Below, one piece after another: positions 59,424 to 64,000 of a stretch of DNA of 64,000 nucleotides; the stretch's first letter is position 1; the number at the start of each line of letters is the position of its first letter. Under the pieces are notes generated by a model. It worked only from the letters and a program-made list of their open reading frames with translations. It did not search any database and was not told the DNA's origin. The DNA lies in NCBI GenBank assembly GCA_017516765.1, contig JAFXBE010000016.1:60349-124348 (forward strand), in the 5' to 3' direction. Source of the DNA: Clostridia bacterium. Lineage in GTDB: Bacteria > Bacillota > Clostridia > Christensenellales > Aristaeellaceae. The position numbers were made by a program, and so were the translations under genes.

Positions 59424-60602
59424 TCACTTTCCCGCCAGTTTGCGGGCGGCCTCCGCCCGTTCCTTGCAGATATCCCGCCACTTGGGGATGCTCTCCAGCC
59501 GTTTGGCAAGATCGGCGAGCATTTCGGGGATATCGATGTTCTGGGGGCAGGCAGCGGCGCAGGCACCGCAGCTTACACAGGCGGTGGGCTGCTGCCCGGA
59601 CGGGGCAAACTCCAGCCACATGGCGGCGTTGGTGGAAGGGGCGATGCGCAGCTCGTTATAGGTGGCAAGCAGCTTGGGGATATCCAGCCCCATGGGGCAC
59701 TGGGGGGTGCAGTATTTACAGCCCGTGCAGGGGATGGAATCCTTGAGCCGCTCGGCGATGCGCAGCAGCTTGCTGCGTTCCTCGCCGGTGAGGGGATCGG
59801 GTTTTTCGTAGGTGTGCAGGTTATCCTCCAGCTGCGCCATATCCGACATGCCGGAAAGCACCACCGTTACGCCGGGAATATCCTCCAGAAAACGGAAGCC
59901 CCATGCGGCTGCGCTGTCATCCGGGCGCAGGGTGCGCAGGGAGTTTTCGCTGGCTTCGCTCAGCTTGCACAGCTTGCCGCCCCGAACCGGCTCCATGACC
60001 CATACTGGCATGCCGCGGCGGTTGAGCAGCGCCACCTTTTCTTCGGCACGCTGCAGCGTCCAGTCCAGATAATTCAGCTGGATCTGGCAAAACTCCATGC
60101 TGTCGCCCGCGGCATCCAGAAAGGCTTCCAGATTTTCCGGCGAGCCGTGGCTGGAAAAGCCCAGATGCCGGATGCGCCCCAGCCGCTTCTGCTCTTTGAA
60201 ATAATCGATAATGCCCCATTTGGGGTCCAGATACACATCCATGGAGCTTTCGCACACGTTGTGCAGCAGGTAAAAATCGAAGTATTCCACGCCGCACTTC
60301 TTCAGCTGTTCCTCAAAGACGGCGGCGGGGTCGTAGGTATCGGCGATCTGGTGCCCGGGGTACTTGCTGGCAAGGTACCAGCTGTCCCGGGGATACTTGC
60401 CCAGCACCCGCCCCATGACCACCTCGGAAAGCCCGCCGTGGTAGGGGTAGGCGGTATCGTAATAGTTAACGCCCTGCGCCATGGCACGGGCGACCATGGC
60501 TTCCACCTGCGCCTCGTCGATGGCCCCGTTCTGTGTGGGCAGGCGCATGGCGCCAAAGCCCAGCAGGCTGAGCTGCTTATCCTGAAAACTGCGGTAGATC
60601 AT
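59424..60602 (-). CDS. Aldo/keto reductase with C-terminal 4Fe-4S domain
   Basis: 392 aa from the ATG at 60602 (AAAGGAG upstream). AKR tetrad residues appear in YYDTAYPYHGG (Asp, Tyr), LASKYPG (Lys) and FYLLHNV (His). After the barrel (about 1-275) come two cysteine clusters, CTGCKYCTPQC and CVSCGACAAAC, for two Fe-S clusters. This class is common in strict anaerobes, and its substrate is unknown. Operon with the HD gene and probably with the flavin reductase upstream. Confidence 0.92.
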   Translation of the reverse strand: MIYRSFQDKQLSLLGFGAMRLPTQNGAIDEAQVEAMVARAMAQGVNYYDTAYPYHGGLSEVVMGRVLGKYPRDSWYLASKYPGHQIADTYDPAAVFEEQLKKCGVEYFDFYLLHNVCESSMDVYLDPKWGIIDYFKEQKRLGRIRHLGFSSHGSPENLEAFLDAAGDSMEFCQIQLNYLDWTLQRAEEKVALLNRRGMPVWVMEPVRGGKLCKLSEASENSLRTLRPDDSAAAWGFRFLEDIPGVTVVLSGMSDMAQLEDNLHTYEKPDPLTGEERSKLLRIAERLKDSIPCTGCKYCTPQCPMGLDIPKLLATYNELRIAPSTNAAMWLEFAPSGQQPTACVSCGACAAACPQNIDIPEMLADLAKRLESIPKWRDICKERAEAARKLAGK

Positions 60603-60627
60603 GCTGTTTCTCCTTTGTGCGGCTGCA

Positions 60628-61185
60628 TCAGCCGATGGTGTTGCCGTCGGCGAAGGCATCGCCCACCTTTTCGCCAAGGCTCAGGTAGGTGTGGTTCATG
60701 CCGTCAAAGACGATGGGGCGCAGCTTTTTGGGGTCGATCTTTCCATCGGTGAGCACGGTCTCGTCGGCGCATACATTCACCACCTCGCCCACCAAGCGGC
60801 AGGTTTCCAGATCGTAGCTCTTGAGACGGCATTCCACCGCCATGGGCAGTTCGTCGATCAGCGGGGCATCCACAAAATCGCTGGGGAAGGTGTGCCAGCC
60901 GCATTTGGCCAGCTTATCCGGGGTCTGGATGCCAGAGGCGATGCCCACATAATCGCAGGCAGCCACCGTATCCACCGTGCCCATGCTGACGGTGAACGCC
61001 TTGCGGCTGAGGATGTTGGCCGTGGTCTTGTGGTCTGCGCCGATGCACATGGTGATCTCGTTTTCCTCGCTGATGCCGCCCCATGCGGCGTTCATGGCGT
61101 TGGGGATGCCGTTTTCGTCATAAGCGGCAAGGATGAAGACGGGCTGGGGATAAAGGATGGGCTTGGCTCCGAAATTCTTGCGCAT
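60628..61185 (-). CDS. Flavin reductase-like FMN-binding protein
   Basis: 185 aa, flavoredoxin family: NAMNAAWGGISEE, TANILSRKAFTVSM and CGWHTFPSDFVDAP. Binds FMN and reduces it or passes electrons. Ends 26 bp before the aldo/keto reductase start, so the two may share electrons. Confidence 0.9.
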   Translation of the reverse strand: MRKNFGAKPILYPQPVFILAAYDENGIPNAMNAAWGGISEENEITMCIGADHKTTANILSRKAFTVSMGTVDTVAACDYVGIASGIQTPDKLAKCGWHTFPSDFVDAPLIDELPMAVECRLKSYDLETCRLVGEVVNVCADETVLTDGKIDPKKLRPIVFDGMNHTYLSLGEKVGDAFADGNTIG

Positions 61186-61212
61186 AATGGTTTCCTCCTT
61201 GCAAAGATCAGA

Positions 61213-62679
61213 TTATTTGATGCGGGTAAAGCATACGGCAGCGTATTGTCTGCCCGTAAGCGGCAGGCGGAAGGAGCCTTCCTTCTCGCCCGCAGGGATG
61301 CGGGTCATCTCCCAGGTGTCCAGCACCTCTGCCCGGTAGACCGTGCCCTCCGGCAGGGTAAAATCCCGGAAGGAGGGACGCATGTGGGAATAGTAGTACA
61401 CGATCACCGGCGGGGCATTTTCCTCCTCGCCGGGCACGCAGGCGCAGCGGTCGTCCCAGTTGCTGCGCCATGGCTCCAGATAGCCGGGCAGGCTGTCCAG
61501 AAAATCGCGCAGGAATTGCAGCCTTGCGGGTGAGGTACCTTTGAGCCGGTTGCCGTGAGACCACCAGAGGATCTCATCCTCGCTCCAGTAGGTCTCGCCA
61601 TGACCCGCATAGCCGCCCCGGACAGCCGCTTCCCAGAAGCGGCGGGTCTCCTCCTCGCCGGTCAGGTTGCCCCAGCCGTGCTGGATGTTGCCCTCGTAAC
61701 CCAGCTCATCCACGATGACGGGCTTGTGGTACTGCGCCCGCCACCGGTCAACGCCCTCGGTGGAGCGCTGAATGCAGCAGTGGGTCACCCAGGGGCGGGT
61801 GTGATCGTAGAAGCCGAAGCAGTTGTGGATGGAGGTGAGCCTGCCGTAAGGATCGTACTGCCCGATCTCCTGTGCAAGGGCTTCCCAGTGGTCGGTGACC
61901 ATCAGGGGCATCAGGTCGTATTCGTTGGCCAGCGACCACCACACGTTCCGGTAAGCGGCAATGCGGCTGACCAGATAGCGGAAGTAGCGCTGCATCTGCC
62001 GGATCTCCATCCGGCTGAAGCCCCAGCGGTCGTAGGGGTGCAGCATGATGATATCCGCTTCGATGCCGATCTCGCCAAGGCGCAGGATGGCTTTTTCCAG
62101 ATGGCGGAAATAGGCGGGATCAAAGCGGGTAAAGTCCCACGCATAGTCCTGCCCGGGCTTTTTTTCCGCCTTTTGGAAGGGGTAGGCAAAGGGCTCGTTA
62201 TGGTTGTAATCGTAATGCTTGGGGAACACACAGAAGCGGATCTTGTTGAAAGGGGATGCCGCCAGCGTCTGCAGGGTGTTTTCGAAGATCTCCTCCCCCT
62301 GCAGGTGCCACACATAGCAGGTGGTGCCCACCGGACGGTAGGGCGTACCGTCCGCATAGGCGAAGTGGTAGGTATCCTTTACCTGCACGGGGCCGTGTAC
62401 CCCTTCCCGGGCGGGCAGCACGGCAAAGCTGCCGCAGACCGGCGCCTCCAGAAAGCTGCCGGTGATGCGGAAGGTATACTCCCCTTCAAAAGAAGGCATG
62501 AAGCGCACCATGTACCGCCCCTCGCCATCGTAGAAGCCGGGTACGGTGCGCTGCTCATCCGCGCAGGCAAAGACGGCGGTAAGGCTTTGGTCGCAATAGG
62601 GGTTGCCGGTGGCGGGGCCGGGGAGGATGATCTCCTGCACGCCCCAGCGGGGCAAAGCGGAAAGACAGGTACAAGACAT
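61213..62679 (-). CDS. DUF5060/DUF4038 glycoside-hydrolase-like protein
   Basis: 488 aa. An N-terminal DUF5060 beta-sandwich (about 1-85, PGFYDGEGRYMVRF, GEYTFRITG) precedes a TIM-barrel DUF4038 (about 100-390). Candidate acid/base Glu is in WWSLANEYD and nucleophile Glu in VIVDELGYEG. A DUF5605-type beta domain closes it. Related proteins are GH140-like or other putative glycosidases on plant glycans. No signal peptide. Confidence 0.83.
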   Translation of the reverse strand: MSCTCLSALPRWGVQEIILPGPATGNPYCDQSLTAVFACADEQRTVPGFYDGEGRYMVRFMPSFEGEYTFRITGSFLEAPVCGSFAVLPAREGVHGPVQVKDTYHFAYADGTPYRPVGTTCYVWHLQGEEIFENTLQTLAASPFNKIRFCVFPKHYDYNHNEPFAYPFQKAEKKPGQDYAWDFTRFDPAYFRHLEKAILRLGEIGIEADIIMLHPYDRWGFSRMEIRQMQRYFRYLVSRIAAYRNVWWSLANEYDLMPLMVTDHWEALAQEIGQYDPYGRLTSIHNCFGFYDHTRPWVTHCCIQRSTEGVDRWRAQYHKPVIVDELGYEGNIQHGWGNLTGEEETRRFWEAAVRGGYAGHGETYWSEDEILWWSHGNRLKGTSPARLQFLRDFLDSLPGYLEPWRSNWDDRCACVPGEEENAPPVIVYYYSHMRPSFRDFTLPEGTVYRAEVLDTWEMTRIPAGEKEGSFRLPLTGRQYAAVCFTRIK

Positions 62680-62717
62680 GGCTGTGCATCCTTTCCTGTT
62701 CGGTTTTTTCTGCGCCT

Positions 62718-62746
62718 ATTATACGATGAATCGCCGCCGGTGGCAA
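62718..62746 (-). promoter_or_regulatory. Promoter of the DUF5060/DUF4038 gene
   Basis: Minus-strand TTGCCA (62741-62746), 17 bp, TATAAT (62718-62723). Confidence 0.78.
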
Positions 62747-62758
62747 GGCGGGTTTTCG

Positions 62759-62787
62759 TTGAAAACAGCCCCCGCCTATGCTATACT
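62759..62787 (+). promoter_or_regulatory. Promoter of the secreted two-repeat protein gene
   Basis: TTGAAA (62759-62764), 17 bp, TATACT (62782-62787), 48 bp before the ATG. Confidence 0.82.
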
Positions 62788-62834
62788 GGGTACGGCGAAA
62801 CATCCTACTTGATACGATGCGGAGGGACAACAGA

Positions 62835-63800
62835 ATGAAAAAACTGCTTGCGTTTGCTGCCGTACTGGTGCTGTGTTTTACGGCTGCCTTTGCCATGGCG
62901 GAGGAGATCCCGCTGGAGGAGGTAACGCTGGATAACGGTCTCAGCTTCCCTGCCCCCACCCAATGGACGGAGTATCCTCTGGGCGAAGAGGAGCTGGCAG
63001 AGGGCTATGTACTGGTGCTGGTGGATGAGGACAGCGGTCGCTTCATGATGGTGGCGCAGCTGGAGGAAGAAGAGGGCGCCACCAATCAGGATCTGGCGGA
63101 TGCCCTGCTTGACGACAGCGATTATGCCAGCGCGGTGGTGCAGCAGAGCGAACATATGGAAATGGTCATCTATGCCCTTGCGGATGAGAGCATGGTGGGC
63201 TACTGCTTTACCGACGGCGAAGGGCTGACGTACAACTTTGCCTTCCTCAATGCCGACGGCAAGAAGATCTCCGGCGACAGCGCCCTTTTGATGATGGCGC
63301 AGACCTGTGCCATGGGTACCCGCTTTGAGGAGCCTGAGCAGAGCGAAGCCCAGCAGCAGCTGATCCAGACCGAGATCGGCTTCACACTGGAGATCTGCAC
63401 CGTTGACGATCTGGTCTTTGTGCTGCCCGCCGACTGGACGGAGATACCCCTCACCGAAGAGGATCGGGCGGACGGCAGCCTTGCCATGCTTACCGACGAA
63501 GCCACCGGGCATGTGCTGCTGGTGATGGCCAGCGAGATCGAAGCGGGCTTTACCAACGCCCAGCTGGCAGACACCCTTGCACAGGACGGAGAATACGCTG
63601 CCCGCACGATGATCAACGCCCTTGGGCAGGAGCTGGTGCAGTTCCTGTCCGCCGACCAGAGCATCGGCGGCTATGCCCTGATGTCCGAAGACGGCTGGAT
63701 GTATCGCTTCTACTTCTCCGGCGAGGATCTGCTCACCGAGGATGCCACCCTGACCCAGCTGGTAAGCGAATGCATGGATCGCATCTATTTTGCCAAGTAA
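62835..63800 (+). CDS. Secreted acidic protein with two tandem repeats, function unknown
   Basis: 321 aa from the ATG at 62835 (GGAGGG upstream). The signal peptide ends AAFAMAEE. Two halves of ~125 residues align: FPAPTQWTEYPLGEEE...VDEDSGRFMMVAQLEEE and FVLPADWTEIPLTEED...TDEATGHVLLVMASEIE, each then with T-N-x-x-LAD and a GYxxxxEDG strand. Strongly acidic and no cysteine in the mature part. The fold resembles small secreted cystatin/DUF-type beta-sheet domains, but I recognise no family. Single gene followed by a terminator invaded by a mobile element. Confidence 0.75.
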   Translation: MKKLLAFAAVLVLCFTAAFAMAEEIPLEEVTLDNGLSFPAPTQWTEYPLGEEELAEGYVLVLVDEDSGRFMMVAQLEEEEGATNQDLADALLDDSDYASAVVQQSEHMEMVIYALADESMVGYCFTDGEGLTYNFAFLNADGKKISGDSALLMMAQTCAMGTRFEEPEQSEAQQQLIQTEIGFTLEICTVDDLVFVLPADWTEIPLTEEDRADGSLAMLTDEATGHVLLVMASEIEAGFTNAQLADTLAQDGEYAARTMINALGQELVQFLSADQSIGGYALMSEDGWMYRFYFSGEDLLTEDATLTQLVSECMDRIYFAK

Positions 63801-63822
63801 GCTGCCGGTAGAGCGATAGGGA

Positions 63823-63859
63823 AACGCCCCTGTTTTCCGAAAGGAAAACGGGGGCGTTC
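63823..63859 (+). terminator. Terminator stem of the 62835 gene, separated from its T-tract
   Basis: AACGCCCCTGTTTTCC/GGAAAACGGGGGCGTT stem with GAAA loop and one U-G pair. The expected T-run is missing because the mobile element starts at 63860. Confidence 0.8.
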
Positions 63860-64000
63860 CAGCTCGTCAAAAAACACGCCTGCGGCGGCTTTTTTGACGA
63901 CTATTGCACCGTTTGCCTAGGAGCCTACGGCTCCCCGGGCGGCAAACGGCGATAGGAACCCCTTGCTACGCAAGGGTTCCGAAACCACCGGAAGGGTGAA
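63860..64000 (+). mobile_element. 205-bp terminator-targeting MITE-like element, copy 3, cut by window end
   Basis: Starts CAGCTCGTCAAAAAAC right at the base of the terminator stem. The visible 141 nt match the two full copies. Orientation again follows the upstream gene. The distal end, and the predicted duplication of 63833-63859, lie outside the window. Confidence 0.87.

Overview
The window is about 64 kb of GC-rich (roughly 60 %) DNA. It looks like the chromosome of a fermentative, gut- or rumen-type Clostridia (Firmicutes), possibly Christensenellales-like. This placement is inferred: no rRNA or tRNA gene is visible. It rests on A-rich/GGAGG ribosome binding sites, TTGACA/TATAAT promoters, lysine and cobalamin riboswitches, a group II ECF transporter, MsmX/UgpC-type sugar transport, Lpl-type permeases and signal peptides ending in A-x-A-E-E. 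Most of the gene content is about taking apart and importing plant-type polysaccharide.

Layout. 150-5368 (minus): maltose/maltodextrin ABC importer malE-malF-malG plus ATPase. 6313-9348 (minus): secreted endo-galactanase GH53 and two small membrane proteins. 9468-12042 (plus): secreted GH13 amylase and an esterase. 12838-25713 (plus): polysaccharide locus made of a secreted protein of repeated modules, two Lpl-type permeases, a solute-binding protein, a GH5 endoglucanase with Ig-like domains, a GH36 alpha-galactosidase, a histidine phosphatase and a GH88 unsaturated glucuronyl hydrolase. 26017-27950 (minus): lysine riboswitch and NhaC-family (LysW-type) transporter. 28027-30007: DUF3237-like protein, acetyltransferase and esterase. 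30319-34369 (minus): MarR regulator with a heterodimeric ABC exporter pair. 34497-35972: PutP. 36220-38455 (minus): DUF1538 membrane protein and PII-like protein behind a long leader with an attenuator. 38826-42143: a large GH94-like phosphorylase with a C-terminal zinc ribbon. 42423-45877: flavin reductase-rubredoxin fusion and a LacI-type sensor/GGDEF/EAL protein. 45968-52272 (plus): cobalamin riboswitch operon encoding two secreted transcobalamin-like proteins and an ECF transporter. 52828-63800: ZIP transporter, then glycosidases (GH4, MGH1-like, GH43, DUF5060/DUF4038), oxidoreductases, an HD protein and a secreted two-repeat protein.

How it works together. Secreted GH53, GH13 and GH5 cut polymers. 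The two ABC systems import the oligomers, and cytoplasmic GH36, GH88, GH94-like, GH4, GH43 and related enzymes finish them. The cobalamin operon is a second coherent system: the riboswitch controls surface proteins with the two domain types of mammalian intrinsic factor, next to EcfT, a fused EcfA-EcfA' and an S component.

The gaps are full of dispersed repeats. The most striking is a 205-bp element present as two full copies and one cut by the window end. Each full copy sits at the stem/T-tract junction of a rho-independent terminator and is flanked by an exact 27-bp duplication of the terminator hairpin. Its internal hairpins keep pairing through compensatory changes between copies. It appears to be a terminator-targeting, structured, non-autonomous mobile element.
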